Source of the DNA: Nicotiana tabacum
Lineage: Eukaryota > Streptophyta > Magnoliopsida > Solanales > Solanaceae
Length of the DNA: 64,000 nucleotides
NCBI RefSeq assembly: GCF_000715075.1
Contig: NC_134082.1
Location: 144,324,948-144,388,947 of the forward strand
Direction of reading: 5' to 3'
Shown: positions 45,136-57,138 of the stretch, in pieces
Layout: every line of letters begins with the position of its first letter
How positions within the stretch are numbered: the first letter of the stretch is position 1
Made by a program: the position numbers and the translations under genes
The notes under the pieces: model-generated
The model's input: only the letters and a program-made list of their open reading frames with translations
What the model was told of the DNA's origin: nothing
Database searches by the model: none

Positions 45136-45919
45136 AATGTGAAGATCAATGGCAAGATTTTATGCACAATAGCAAGACAAATAAAGGCAAAGATTTGAGA
45201 AACTTCCCTTTGTCGACTCTTTTCGTCTTTTCTTTTTTTTTCATTTTTTTTCTCTTTTTGAATCACTTTCCTTGCACCGCTTAGTTCCTGTTTCATACAA
45301 AGAAAAATTTGTCAGTTTTGAAAATGGTGGTCGGTTTGTGGCCTTGAGTCTTGGGCAGCTTGTCTTCTGCTCAATCAGCTTGAGTCAGCTTCAAGAGACT
45401 TTTGCTTTGCATCAACCCTAATTGTTTCACACCCGGTACCATTGTATTTCTGGCTCAATCAGCATTATCCCAACTGGTGATCTTTTCTTAGATGACCTTT
45501 TCTGATATCTCGAATGACTTCCTGCTTTGAGCAATTGTCTGTTAGAGAGAATTACAAGTTACATTTGTTTGCGCCAAGCAGGCTGACAAGAGTCTTTTGG
45601 GGGCGCCTTTGCATGAATCCTCAAGGCAAAAGCTGGTAGCAGTTTTGAAATCTTTTATTGCTTGTTTTGACAAGGACTGACCCAGACTGGAGGACACAAT
45701 GGTGCAAAGAAACAAGTATTAACAAGAAATGCCCCTCTCGGAAGGACAGAAGGAAGAATTTTTTTTTCGATAACTAGCCTTAATGATCATGACATGCATT
45801 TTGGACTTAACGGCCGATCTACCAAACTAATCAAATCTTCCCTTTTACCATTCTTATGACCTTTGAAGTCGGGCTTGTTTATGCCAATTCTTCGTATCAG
45901 CTTCACGACTCACTTTCGA

Positions 45920-46018
45920 CAAGTAGTGCCCGAGGGGTTTTCACCTACAAGTCTCTCTCATTTATTCATCTATTCTTACTGTCGCCTTATAGTGCCCGTG
46001 AAGGTTTTTACTAGTAAG
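45920..46018 (-). other. Two hairpins of the E2 triplet family in E3
   Basis: Plus-strand arms CTTATAGTG (45986-45994) with TACTAGTAAG (46009-46018), bulged; and GTAGTG with CACCTAC within 45920-45951. Loops contain the GGTTTT complement of AAAACC. Each uses different arm bases from E2. Confidence 0.5.
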
Positions 46019-46352
46019 AATCTCTCATTTTTCTTTTTCTTTTTCTTTTTGATGCTTTCTTGTGTGGTCAACTTGACAGTGTTCTATGTTGTGTGACAAT
46101 CGTTGCTCAGTGCATGCTTCTCTTGGCATTCTTTAAGGCACATAGGGAGGTCTTTATTTGGAATGTTTTTGGATAAGGTTGGAAAGAAGTGTCGGCATGA
46201 CGGATCAAAGTTGACTCAAAATGAGGGGGTTGTAGACTTACAACTCTTGGAATCGACTATTTCGAAAGTGAAATAAAATCTTTGCCCTAGTTTCAGCTAT
46301 TGGGGATTTTTTGGAAATTCTTTTTTCTTTTCTTTGAATTCTTATTTGGTTA

Positions 46353-46414
46353 GACTGAACCATGAGGTTGCCTACGTATCTCTTTTTTTTAAGGAATCGG
46401 GTCGAACGTAGTTC
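46353..46414 (-). other. Pseudoknot motif, copy g
   Basis: Element sense: A CTACGT with ACGTAG (plus 46406-46411 and 46372-46377). C TCCTT with AAGAGA, one bulge. B only GAC with GTC. GAAC and GGTTC present. Confidence 0.5.
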
Positions 46415-47579
46415 AAATATCTGACCTAACTTCTTTTTTTTCATCTCTTTTTGTTTCTTTTGCTCTTTTTTTTTTGTTTTTCATAACAAGTTGCCCCAGC
46501 TGCTATTTTCTGTGGGGCATGGACCTTTGATAGTTCTTTTCTTCTTTATTTTTTCACTTGAACTTTCTAAGAATTGCCCTAGTTTGTACTCTTGGGACAT
46601 GGACTTTTTTTTCTTTTTCCTCTTTTTTTCATTTTTTTTTGTTTTTTTGACTCTTGACTCTAAACTTGATTCCAAAAGAGAGTGGTCAATGAAAATAACA
46701 CACGCTCAAAGGGGTGACAATGAGTTTAAAGTGTTTTGGGTAGCAGAAAAAGGGTCTCCCAACCTCGAGAACGCCAAACATAGTATCTTTCACAATCACG
46801 ACATTTATGGACCTGTTGCTTTCTGGGGCTTTTTCAGTGTAAAGCTGTATGAGCAATACTTTCCTTGGAGTGAATGCCCCTTGTCAATTCGGGTGACTTT
46901 TCTTGGATTTTGTCTTGATAAAGAAGATGCATTTTGCCACTAACTACTCCATTTTAAGTTGTCTGGAATACACCTTCTATTGAAAACACTTTCTATCTCT
47001 TAGTGCTAAACAGACTTCAGCCCATCCGATTATCCTTAAGCCCGATCTTCACAATGATTTGAAGGTGAATTTTACTCGACCTTAATTCCAAAGAATTTCA
47101 ACTCTTTATTCATCCTCAAAAATGTCTTTCCCTCAGTTGTCCAATTCAAACTTAAATCAATTTCTAAGATCTGGCCAAAAATTCCGCATGCATGTCATGT
47201 CATTAAAACTAGCGAGAAAAGAACTAAGCATGGAATGACACAAAAGGGAAAACTGTATTTCATTGAGTAAACAACAAGACAAACAACCTAAAATCCGAGT
47301 TACAATCCTAAATAAACCGGCTAATGAAAATAGCAACAGAACAGAAACATGACTCACACGAACAAAATGGAGGGATAGAAGGGTTTGACTAAATAAAACA
47401 AACAAAATCTGGATCACAACCCTAAAATAACCCAGATAATAGAAAAAACATCAAAATAAACTACCAAGATTCCTTCCTAGTGAGGAGGGAATGACTTTTC
47501 AATTGCTAAGCTTGACATTTAGCCACAAATTTGCTCATCAGAATCAGCAGAGCCTTCTCCAATTTTAAAATCATTAACT

Positions 47580-49000
47580 TCAGTTAGCAAATTTCTGAGA
47601 GGATTCTCATACTACTTGTCACCGCGTATCATCCCCACAAAGTGTGCATCATGATGTCAGGTAAAGGATTCTGCGCGATATTCTGGATGTCACTGTCTTG
47701 GATCACAATCAGTTTTTCCTGGATCATCCTTTCTATTTCTCTTTTCAAATCCCGACAGCTTTCAACATTGTGCCCCTAGGCATTAGAATGGTATTCACAC
47801 CTTTTAGAAGGGTCAAATATTCTTGCACGAGGGTCCACATGATTTGGAGGAATAGGTGCAATCATGTCATACTGCTTTAATTTCTCAAACAAGCTTGCAT
47901 AGGACTCTCCTATTGGTGTAAAATTATCTTTCAGCCTTTATTCCCTTCTATACCCCTTGCTTGGATGTGGGTTATAGGGCATTTGGAAATTTTGTGGAGG
48001 CTGGTAGAGATTTTGCGGTGCTGGTGCTTGCCTTCTGGGGTGTCTTGGTGGCCGGGAAACGTACTAAGGTGCAACAACAGAGTATTGATGGTTCTGAAGT
48101 GGATAATAGTATTCAGGGGAATCATGGGAAACCTGATGAGGTTGCTCATACCTTCGAGATGCTCTCCTAGGACCTCTTCTCAACCCTGATGTCATCATGA
48201 TTTCTTCGTGCGTCTCATTCGTGTCACTAAAATTATCGGATTCAATCGGGACAGCCTGAGTTGCGGCTTTGAGAATTGCTTGAATTATAATTTTGCCTAT
48301 CTTAAGACCATTCTCAACCATTTCCCCCATTTTGATTGCTTCCGCGAAGGATTTACCCACTACAGACATCATGTTTTGAAAATAATCTAGTTCTTGAGCC
48401 TGAAGGAAGATAGTGATTAACTCATGCTCATCCATGGGTAGCTTAACTCTGGTCGCTTTCTCTCTCTATTTAATGGCATATTCTCTGAAACTTTCAGTTG
48501 GTTTCTTCTTCAAGTTTGAAAGGGAATTGCGGTCTAGGGTAATGTCAATGTTGTATTGGAACTGTTTGACAAAGGCCTGTGCCATGTCATCCCAGACATA
48601 CCAGCGAGATGTGTCTTGATCCATAAATCATTCGGAGGCTACTCTCGTAAGGCTTTCCCCAAAATAAGCCATCAACAATTCTTCATTTCTTCCCGCACCT
48701 CTCAGTTGATTGCAATACCTTTTCAGGTGGGCTATGAGATCTCTATGTCCATCATACTTTTCAAATTTGGGAGTCTTGAAACCAGGCGGCAAGTGGACAT
48801 CGGGGAACATACATAGATCTTTGAAGGCAACACTCTTTTGACCTGCCAACCCTCGCATGTTTTTCAACCGTTGTTCTAAGCTTTTCACTCTTTGGGTCAT
48901 TTCTTCCTGTACCATCTTTCGGGCAGGCTTCTCAATGTTTGCAAGAAGATCAAACGAGTACGAGTGGTACTCAGGAGTGTGGTACTACTCTTGCTATGTC
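47580..49000 (-). pseudogene. E3 gag relic
   Basis: Minus-strand pieces 48915-48628 (coiled N-part then DLCMFPDVHLPPGFKTPKFE, the Gag core start) and 48435-48064 (Gag core end), then a zinc knuckle CEYH...GH...C near 47805-47760 containing a stop codon, and a tail ending about 47590. Stops and shifts lie between the pieces (near 48627 and 48440). Same order as E1 and E2 gag; homology stops before the protease. It would have packaged RNA; not functional as written. Confidence 0.85.
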
Positions 49001-49324
49001 ACAAATTGTGACTCATGACGAGGATGTCCTTGACCACTGGCCCATGCTTTACACATTTCGGTCATTTGCTATTTCAGTATTCTATTTTTCTCAAACATAG
49101 TAGACTCTTGTTGAACCCTCTGACCCTGAGTTTCTTGAGAACTTGTAACAACTTCGATGTCAGTTATCATTTTTCCTTGGGTCTTGTGTTTCCAGCTTAC
49201 CACAAACCGACCACCTTAACTTTCTTCACAATTCAAAACAAAACATGTTAGAATGGACTCAGTCGGTCCTTATTATTATCAATATTTTTTCATTTCTTCA
49301 TTTTTTTCATTTCTTTTCAATGGT

Positions 49325-49388
49325 GATCGAACCTGATGTGAGTTGCCTATGTATCATGTGGAAACATGAATCAGATCTTGCGTAGTTT
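49325..49388 (-). other. Covarying pseudoknot motif, copy h
   Basis: Element sense: A CTACG with CATAG, one mismatch. C TCATG with CATGA (plus 49365-49369 and 49354-49358). B GATC with GATC (49374-49377 and 49325-49328), different from the GACC/GGTC of other copies yet still paired. Confidence 0.6.
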
Positions 49389-49874
49389 GGGAAGATCAGG
49401 AATAAAGTAAATAAACCAACTTTTTTTTTGGATTTTGAACTTTTCAAAAGGAAGACATATAAAGAAGAAAGAAAATATTTTTTGGATTTTGATTTTTCTT
49501 AAGCATTTTTGCAAAGAAAGACTTCTAAAGAAGAAAGATTTTTTTTTCTCCTTTTTTTTGAATTTCAACTTTTATTGCTTTTTTTTTTGGAATTTCGATA
49601 GAAAAACTTCTAAAGAAGAAAGAAAAGTATTTTTGCATTTATGAATTTTTATTCTGAAGTTAGGAAAGAATTACTTCTAAATAAAGAGAAAGTATTTTTG
49701 AATCTTGAATTTTCTTTTCAATTTTCGAAAGAAGAATGAAAATATTTTTGTATTTTTTGATTTTGAGAAGCAACTAAAAGAAATTATTTTTTGTATTTTT
49801 AAAAGTTGGGGTCTCAAAGAAAAACTTTTCTAAAGAAGGAAGTAAAATAATTATTTTAGATTTTTGAAAATTGG

Positions 49875-49939
49875 GGGCCGGAACCGATGATGTTTGCCTA
49901 CGTACCTCACATACGGTGAGAATCAGACCCGCGTAGTTC
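49875..49939 (-). other. Covarying pseudoknot motif, copy i
   Basis: Element sense: A CTACG with CGTAG. C CTCAC with GTGAG (plus 49916-49920 and 49906-49910). B GGGTC with GGCCC (49926-49930 and 49875-49879), one T-G pair. GAAC and GTTC present. Confidence 0.65.
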
Positions 49940-50701
49940 TGCCCTTTTTGACGGAACAGGGAAACATGAATTTTTGAAAACATTGGATTATTTTTCTCTT
50001 TTTTTTTGAATTTCGGGAGAGTTTTAGAAATTTCAAATACCTACCTCTCACTCTTGATTTTTTTCCTTTGATATTTTTTTCGATTTTTTTCTCTTTTTTC
50101 TCTTTTTTTTCTCTTTTTTCATTTTCTTTCCCTATTCTAGAAGCCGGTCAACATGCAAGCCGAAACAAACAGATGCGCAAGTAGCACATAAGATGCATTA
50201 GGATGGTCTTTTTAATTTGGGTACACCTTTCCTAGACAGACCCAACCCCTGTGTTGGGTCCCCAAAGTCAAATGCACGTGATGTAAGCAAGCATTCCTAC
50301 TAGGGATCCGGCATGAGACTGTGTTATACTAGGTTTAAAAACCTGGGTGTATTGTTCTTGACCTAGCTTACCCGAGCGGACAGCTCGAGCCAAGGGGGGC
50401 AGCGTACCGGGAATACTTAAGCTTTACTGGCTTTGCAACTTGTCCGAACCTCGTTCTAAAATTGGGATAAGACTCTAACAGAAAAGAAGTCACACGAAGT
50501 GCACACTTCCCAGATGATTTAGAAGACTTAGATAGAGGAGGGTTTCGTAGCAATTTATATATAGTCCAAACCATATCAAAGCGGTAAAAGTGACATTTAG
50601 CATATTAGGCTCAACATGTAAAAATCAGATAAAACAAACCAACTATAACAGTTATTCTAAGCTCGAATTCTTAAACCCTGAATCGAAGTTCTAGGTTTGG
50701 G

Positions 50702-50718
50702 TCCCCAACAGAGTTAGA
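50702..50718 (-). promoter_or_regulatory. E3 primer-binding site
   Basis: Plus strand TCCCCAACAGAGTTAGA next to the LTR end at 50721; a decayed version of the E1/E2 PBS on the minus strand. Confidence 0.75.
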
Positions 50719-50720
50719 GC

Positions 50721-52752
50721 TGTCACACCACCTTTTTCCTACCCCCGGAAGAGATATAAGAGAGTTTTTTCAATTTAAGTGACAATCGAAACGGGATTAT
50801 TTATCTTAAATCAGAGTCGCCACTTGGGATAATTTATGGTGTCCCAAGTCACCAGTTGAAATCCCGAATCGAGGAAGTTTGACTCTGTTCTACAGTCCGC
50901 GAACACAGAAATCCGGGTAAGGAATTCTGTTAACCCGGGAGAAGGTGTTAGGCATTCCCGAGTTTCGTGGTTCTAGCACGGTCGCTCAACTGTTATTATT
51001 GGCCTAATTATTCTGATTTTAAAACACTTTTGAACCTATGTGCATTTTAACTTTTGAAACCACTTTTACTATTTCAGGAAATCTCAAGGTTATTTAAAAC
51101 ACATCGTAAGCCATGCTACATGAAATGCACCTGCGGTTCACGACACGCTTTATTTAACCTTGTTGGAAATTAGAATCGGGTCACATGAAATGCACCCCCG
51201 AATTTTAGAATTAGACATCATGACTATGTCACGGGAACCGTACCCATAATCACGATGATTTATTAATCGTGCCTAAAGCAAGTTAAGATATTTATTGTTG
51301 CACTTACGAGGCACTTGTTCCATTATGGAAATTTGGTCAACTTTAGTTAAAGAAAGGGTTTTTTGGATTTGGAAATTTGGTCTATTTATTAGAAGAACAT
51401 TCCGACGAAAAATTATTCTCAAGCCCATTTCTCAATCACTCATCTTGACCAAACAGAACCCTATGAGTCAAAATTCTTTTAACTACTACTAATAAGCAAG
51501 CAACGACCCACATCATCAATTAAAAACCTAAATTATCATTTAATATACAACAACATCATATGGCTCAAATCCAGTGCAACTACTATATTTGGTTTCTTTT
51601 TAGTGTTTCTTATTTTTTAACTTTCACATCAAATCAGTTGCCATGCTCTTCTATCATGCACAAGATGGAAGATTAAGATGAAATTAATTCAAATAGCTCA
51701 TTACCGATTAAAAAATTAAATGTAATAGATCAAACTTGTACAAAGGAAGATAATGTGTAAAATTATGAGTTTCAATGCAAGGAAGCAAAACACACGTCAA
51801 ACACTATCAATAAAATATTTAAAGCATGAAGTTTGCAAAAACAAATATGGTAAAATAGATAAGAAGATGGACCTTTCTGCTTGGTATTAATGAAGATAAC
51901 TCAATGAAGAGTACATTGAAGCCCAAGGTGTTTGAAAAAGGGAAAATGACTTGGACTGTTGGCCGGATCTATGACTGGTTGCCACCTCAATCGAGAACCT
52001 CGCCGGAAATCACTACTCAATGGCACGAGGACGAAAGTTGCTGCTGACCTTTTTTGAAGAAGGGGAAATAGCAAGGGTTGATGCTGGAGGTGGGTGCTGC
52101 TTCGGAAATTAAGGTTTTATTTGGATGAATTTTGGCCCTTGCCGTTCTTTTGTGAAGAAGGGTGCCGCCGAGATTTTTGGGCTTTGGGACTGCCGTTCTT
52201 AGTGTAGAATTTAGGTTTGCTTTTTGTTTCCTTTTTGGTTGATTGTCATTTGGGAGAAGATAGGTCTTTCATTTTTGGTTTTTTCTTTTCTTCGATCTTT
52301 CAGAGAAGTGGCGGATGGATCAGTAAGGTTTTTTGTGTCGGTCACTATTTAGGCATTAGGTACTATTATAGAGGGGTAGGGATTAGGAATAGGGTATGGA
52401 CCTAGTAATTATGGGCTAGGTCCAAAAATTAGGCCTAAAATGGGTTTCTCAAGCCCAAGTTTTATTGTTTCCCCGCCAACGAGACTAAAATACTACCTTA
52501 TTTATTAATTAATTTTACTTAAATAAAATGACTATTAAAATAAGACTGGCCGTCAAAACAAAACTATTTTTGGTATTTTTCAAGATTAAAAATGACTACA
52601 AAACATTAATGAAACCATTTTTTTTCATTTCTTGTAATAAAATAAAGTTAAAGAGTAAAAATGAGTTGAAATAGCTATATTAGGCCTAAATTAAATATTT
52701 ACGTGCTAAAATATGAAAAATATTGGGGAGGGTCAAAAATCACATGTCTATA
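50721..52752 (-). repeat. E3 5' LTR
   Basis: 2032 bp pair of 42106-44156. Plus strand begins TGTCACACCACC and ends CATGTCTATA (one base changed from TACA). A 65-codon frame present in both LTRs has no recognisable domain. Confidence 0.93.
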
Positions 52753-52862
52753 CTCGGCATGGTAGATTTTCATGTTATCTTGGGCATGGACTGATTGTCA
52801 CCCCATTATGCTATTCTGGATTGTTACGCTAAAACCGTCATGATGGCTATGCCAGGTTGCAA
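52753..52862 (+). pseudogene. E4: chromovirus protease fragment, right part
   Basis: Continues from 42105: MVDFHVILGMD, then a stop, then LSPHYAILDCYAKTV and AMPGC. Similarity to the protease is lost near 52862. Begins with the CTCGG duplication. Confidence 0.8.
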
Positions 52863-54761
52863 GGCCCCATGAGAATTTCTACTCAAAACCCGAAAGCTCA
52901 TAATGCCAAGTTAGGTATATGTGCTAGGATTTAAAAAATTCTTCACGGCGAGCTTGCTTGCCGCGGTTCGGACCTTTTGGATTGATCTGTGCATTAAAAA
53001 GTTAAGGAACAATGTTTTCCAGAAAAGTGTGTTTCTGTTGTCCATTATGCGATCACAGAATAGCTATGTGGACCACATAGTCGCCGCAGTGTCAGGCAGT
53101 TTGATGGTTAATTTGAGGTCAACTATGCGGCCAATTATACGATCGCATAATCAATATGCGGGCTGCATAGACATCGCAAAATCCCCGTGGAAATTTTGTG
53201 AGGGGCAGTCATGCGGTGCATTATGTGACCGCAGAACAGGTGTGTGGGATGCATTTCTGTCGCATACCCAAGCAGTTTGTACAAGTTTTGGGGCCATTTT
53301 TGCGGTCCATTATGCGGGCCGCATGTCCATTATGTGATCTCATATGTGATCACAGATCGTGTCGGGGCTCCTATTTTCTAACTTTTAAAACCCGACCCCC
53401 TCCCATTAAAAACACCACATTAGACCCCTTTTAAGATATTCTTCTGCAAAAAACAGAGTGAGAGGGGAAATTGTAGAGAGAGAGGGTGATCTTCATCAAA
53501 TCCCCACTCAATTCTTTCCTAAACCCTTGAAGATCATCAAATAAATTTTGCTAGGCCTTCACCCCAATAGGTAAGAACTTGAGCCCTAACCTTTGGTTTC
53601 ACAATTCACACTAGAATGAGTAGTTAGCTTGGGGGTTCATGGGTATAGGAATGAATTTTCTTGCATGCATAAAAGATAATATGGTATGGGGAGGTTGTGA
53701 ACTAAAAAGATAGCAATTGGGGTGTAAAATGATAGAGATCTCTCACAAAAGAGTCCTAAAATCACTGTACACATTTAGTGCTTGAATAGATGGCTTGCTC
53801 CTTCCTTCCTGTAATGTCATGTTGCCCCAGTACGCAGCCAAATGAATTCTCCAGGACCGTTAAATAACGAATTAATGGTCTTCCCGACTCAGGTGGAACC
53901 AACACGGGTGGATTTGATAAGTATCCCTTGATTTGGTCAAATGCTTCTTGACATTCTGCCGTCCATTCTACCGCAACATCTTTCTTCAGTAGTCGAAAAA
54001 TGGGCTCACAAGTTGCCGTGAGTTGAGCAATAAACCTGCTGATATAATTCAACCTTCCCAACAGACTCATTACTTCTGCCCCAACCTAAAATTTTGAAAA
54101 CTATGTGAACCTTTTATATTGCTGACGTGGTGTTTGTTTGAAGCTTTGTAGTCCTTATGATTTCTTTTTACTCTTGTATGGTTGTTCTTTCTAACAGGAT
54201 GGAGTTTAGTTATACATACTAGTACTATTCCATGGTAGTAACGTCCCTTTTTACCGGTGGCGCTACATTATTGAATGAATGTAGGTGGCTCCATAGCAGA
54301 CAGTGCTGATCGCGCATAGCGGAGTATCCTCCTCTCAGAGTCTTGGTGAGCCCCCCTTAGGGTTATTTTGTACATCTTTTGTTGTAGACTTCCACTTTGA
54401 GGTATAGCCGGGGCCTTGTTGCCGGCGTTGTCATAATTGTCTTTTGTATCTTTAGAGGCTCCGTAGACGTTTGGGTGGGTTGTGTTTGGATGTCGGATGG
54501 GACAATGTACTGTATTGACATTCTAAACTCTAGTTCTTCTAAGCGGTAACTGTATGAAATCTTAAAAACCTAACCACGACTTAAGGTTCGTGATATGAAA
54601 ATGAATTAACAATGTTGAATGTACGATTTTGCTATTGTATAAATAAACAAATGCATGGTTTCTTAATGGTATTGTGCTGGGTAGAAATTGTTAAAAAGAC
54701 TTGCTCAGTTAGGTTCACTCGATTGAGCGCTGGTCGCGCCTCCCGAGGTTGGGGCGTGACA
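52863..54761 (+). repeat. Chromovirus LTR (family Y), left border uncertain
   Basis: Ends GGGGCGTGACA at 54761, followed by an initiator-Met-type PBS, so it is a 5' LTR. The 53040-53370 part is rich in ATGCGG/CCGCAT motifs. An antisense Tat pol fragment interrupts it at 53768-54079. No gene of its own. Confidence 0.7.
53768..54079 (-). pseudogene. Isolated antisense Tat pol fragment (RT thumb to RNase H)
   Basis: Minus strand reads MSLLGRLNYISRFIAQ through to GCVLGQHD and KEQAIY, close to E2 pol 22677-22970. Only ~310 bp with no LTR or other Tat sequence beside it, so a captured scrap inside a chromovirus LTR. Unlike E2 it has no stop at the GQHD site. Confidence 0.88.
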
Positions 54762-54765
54762 AACT

Positions 54766-54777
54766 TGGTATCAGAGC
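54766..54777 (+). promoter_or_regulatory. E5 PBS, initiator methionine tRNA type
   Basis: TGGTATCAGAGC four bases after the LTR end, the standard plant chromovirus primer site. Confidence 0.92.
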
Positions 54778-54981
54778 CTAAGGTTTTGAAGTGTCCTAGG
54801 ATGTCTCAAAGCCGTGTCTAGTAGAGTCCTTCTTATCGGTGTGTAGTCGACCACATCTATAAGTTGGAGGCTACTTGGGCATTTAGGAATAACACCCTTC
54901 TTTGATATTCTGGATCATGCCACAAGACTTATTACGAAACTATTCCACCTCTAACTAGTGCATTGTTCTATTTTTCAGTAA

Positions 54982-55145
54982 ATGGCTCCTAAGAAGAAAC
55001 TGAGAATTGGCCAATGAGCCAATGTCACCTTAGGAGTGGCTGATGAATCACTGCTTGATGCTGCGGGTGAGGGTAGTCACCCTGCTATCACCTTGTCGGG
55101 TTCTCCTATTCCAGAGCAGACTACCCCAGTTCTTACACCTAGGGT
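54982..55145 (+). pseudogene. E5 gag N-terminus, truncated
   Basis: ATG at 54982 (MAPKKKLRIGQ) then a stop after 11 codons; the frame continues to about 55145 ([10 protein letters not shown]), where it jumps to RNase H sequence in a different frame. The rest of gag, the protease and RT are absent. Confidence 0.75.
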
Positions 55146-57138
55146 ATACAAGTATAGGGATGTATACGGTATATTGCGATGCTTTGCGCACTGGATTGGG
55201 ATGTGTATTGATGCAGGAGTGGCGGGTTATTGTATATGTTTCACGTCAGCTGAAGATCCATGAGAAGAATTATCCTGTGCACAATTTGGAGTTGGTCGTG
55301 ATTGTTCATGCTCTTAAGATATGGAGGCATTATCTGTACGGGGTATCATGTGAGGTTTATACTGATCATCGCAGCTTACAACAAGTGTTTAAGCAGAGGG
55401 ATCTCAATTTGAGGCAGCGTAGATGGCTTGAGTTGCTGAAGGATTATGACATCACCATTTCTTATCACCCGGGCAAGGCAAATGTGGTCGCACATGCCTT
55501 AAGCAGGAAAGTAGAGAGTATGGGTAGCTTGGCATTCATTCCAGCAGAGGAGAGGCCACTAGCTTTGGACATCCAGTCCTTGGCTAACAGACTTGCGAGG
55601 TTGGATATTTCAGAGCCCAGCCGAGTTCTTGCATGCGTTGTTGATCAGTCTTCATTATTGAGGCAGATCAAGGCTCGGCAGATCGATGATCCACATTTGG
55701 CAGTTCTCAGAGAGACAGTGTTTCAGGGAAGTGCCAAGGAGGTTTCTATTGGCGAGGATGGTGTTTTGCAACTCCAGGGTAGCCTATGTGTTGCTAATGT
55801 TGATGGTATGAGGGAGAGGATACTAAAGGAGGCACACAGTGCGCAGTACTTCATTCATTCGGGTGCTACGAAGATGTATTGTGACTTGAGGTAGCATTAT
55901 TGGTGGCAGAGGATGAAGAAAGACATAGTGGAGTATGTGGCTAGGTGTTTGAATTGCCAACAGGTCAAATACGAGCACTAGAGGCCGGGTGGCCTACTTC
56001 AGCAGATGCCTATACCAGAGTAGAAGTGGGAGCGCATTACTATGGATTTCGTAGTTGGCTTGCCCCGGACCTTGCGGAAGTTTGATGTAGTATGGGTCAT
56101 TGTGGATAGATTGACCAAGTCGGCGCACTTTATTCCAGTTGTGACTACTTACACTTCAAAGAGATTGGCCCAAATTTACATTTGGGAGATAGTCAGGTTG
56201 CACAGCGTGCCCGTTTCCATCATATCAGATAGGGGCCCTCAGTTTACTTCCTATTTCTGGAGAGCCGTTCAGAGTGAGGTGGGGACCTGTGTAGAGCTGA
56301 GCACAACATTTCATCCCCAAACCGACGGGCAGTCGGAGCGGATAGTTCATATCTTGGAGGACATGCTCAGAGCATGTATGATTGACTTTGGAGGACAGTG
56401 GGATCAGTTCTTGCCTTTGACAGAGTTTGCTTAAAACAACAACTATCAGTCCAGCATCAAGATGGCTCCATTTGAGGCTTTATACGGTCGGTGGTGTCAT
56501 TCTCCTATCGAGTAGTTTGAGCCTGGTGAGGCCAAGTTATATGGTACAGATTTGGTGCAAGATGCCTTGGACAAGGTAAAGTTGATTTAGGAGAGGCTTC
56601 ACACAGCTCAATCCAGACAGAAGAGTTACACGAATTAGAAGGCACGTGATGTATCATTCATGGTTGGCAAGAAGGTCCTCTTGAACGTCTCACCAATGAA
56701 GGGCGTTATGAGGTTCGGGAAGAAGGGCAAGCTGAGCCCAAGGTTTATTGGCCCATTTGAGGTGTTGAGATGAGTTGAGGAGGTTACTTACGAGCTTGCT
56801 TTACCCCCAGTTTATCGAGAGTTCACCTAGTCTTTCACGTGTCTATGCTTCGGAGGTATCATGCCGACTTGTCCCATGTATTGGACCTCAGTACTATTCA
56901 GTTGGATGAGATCTTAAGTTACGAGGAGGAGCCAGTTGCCATTATTGATAGACAAGATCGCCAGTTAAGATCCAAGAGGATTTCAGCGGTAAAGGTCCAA
57001 TGGAGGGGCCAACCAGTTGAGGAGGTGACTTGGGAGTCCAAGGAGGACATGCGAAGCAGATACCCACATTTATTCAGCGCCTTAGGTACTTTTTTCAATG
57101 TTCGTTCGAGGACGAACATTTGTTTAAGTGGTGGAGAA
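55146..57138 (+). pseudogene. E5 RNase H, integrase and chromodomain relic
   Basis: RNase H ([29 protein letters not shown]), linker, integrase zinc region (ARCLNCQQ), core with MDFVVGLP, ISDRG and DGQSER, GPF-type module (RFIGPFEV) and chromodomain (VKVQWRGQPVEEVTW, ~56985-57030). Stops at 55892, 55979, 56021, 56432 and later, and a frameshift before 56839. The chromodomain targets integration to chromatin in this clade. Ends in GGTGGAGAA, the PPT, right before the LTR at 57139. Confidence 0.92.

Larger units (their letters stand above)
45136..47579 (-). other. E3 3' non-coding region
   Basis: No pol domain found. T-rich runs, two hairpins of the E2 triplet family (45920-46018), pseudoknot copy g. 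Frames such as 46491-46943 run over T-rich low-complexity sequence and are not called. Confidence 0.7.
49001..50700 (-). other. E3 leader, low complexity, no ORF1
   Basis: Long A/G-rich (element sense) stretches from 49400 to 50120, with pseudoknot copies h and i. From 50140 to 50700 it resembles the E2 leader near 14300-14830. No ORF1 homologue seen. Confidence 0.7.
42106..52752 (-). mobile_element. E3: Tat-like element with gag but no pol
   Basis: 10,647 bp on the minus strand: 3' LTR 42106-44156, PPT, repeat-rich region, gag relic (~49000 to 47580), leader, PBS, 5' LTR 50721-52752. PBS, LTR ends, zinc knuckle and pseudoknot copies place it with Tat. No RT, RNase H or integrase motif is visible in either strand. 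It resembles non-autonomous terminal-repeat elements that carry only gag. Confidence 0.88.

Noticed and set aside
46491..46943. 150-codon frame on the plus strand
   Set aside because: Runs over T-rich low-complexity sequence (poly-Phe/Leu) antisense to E3; no homology seen.
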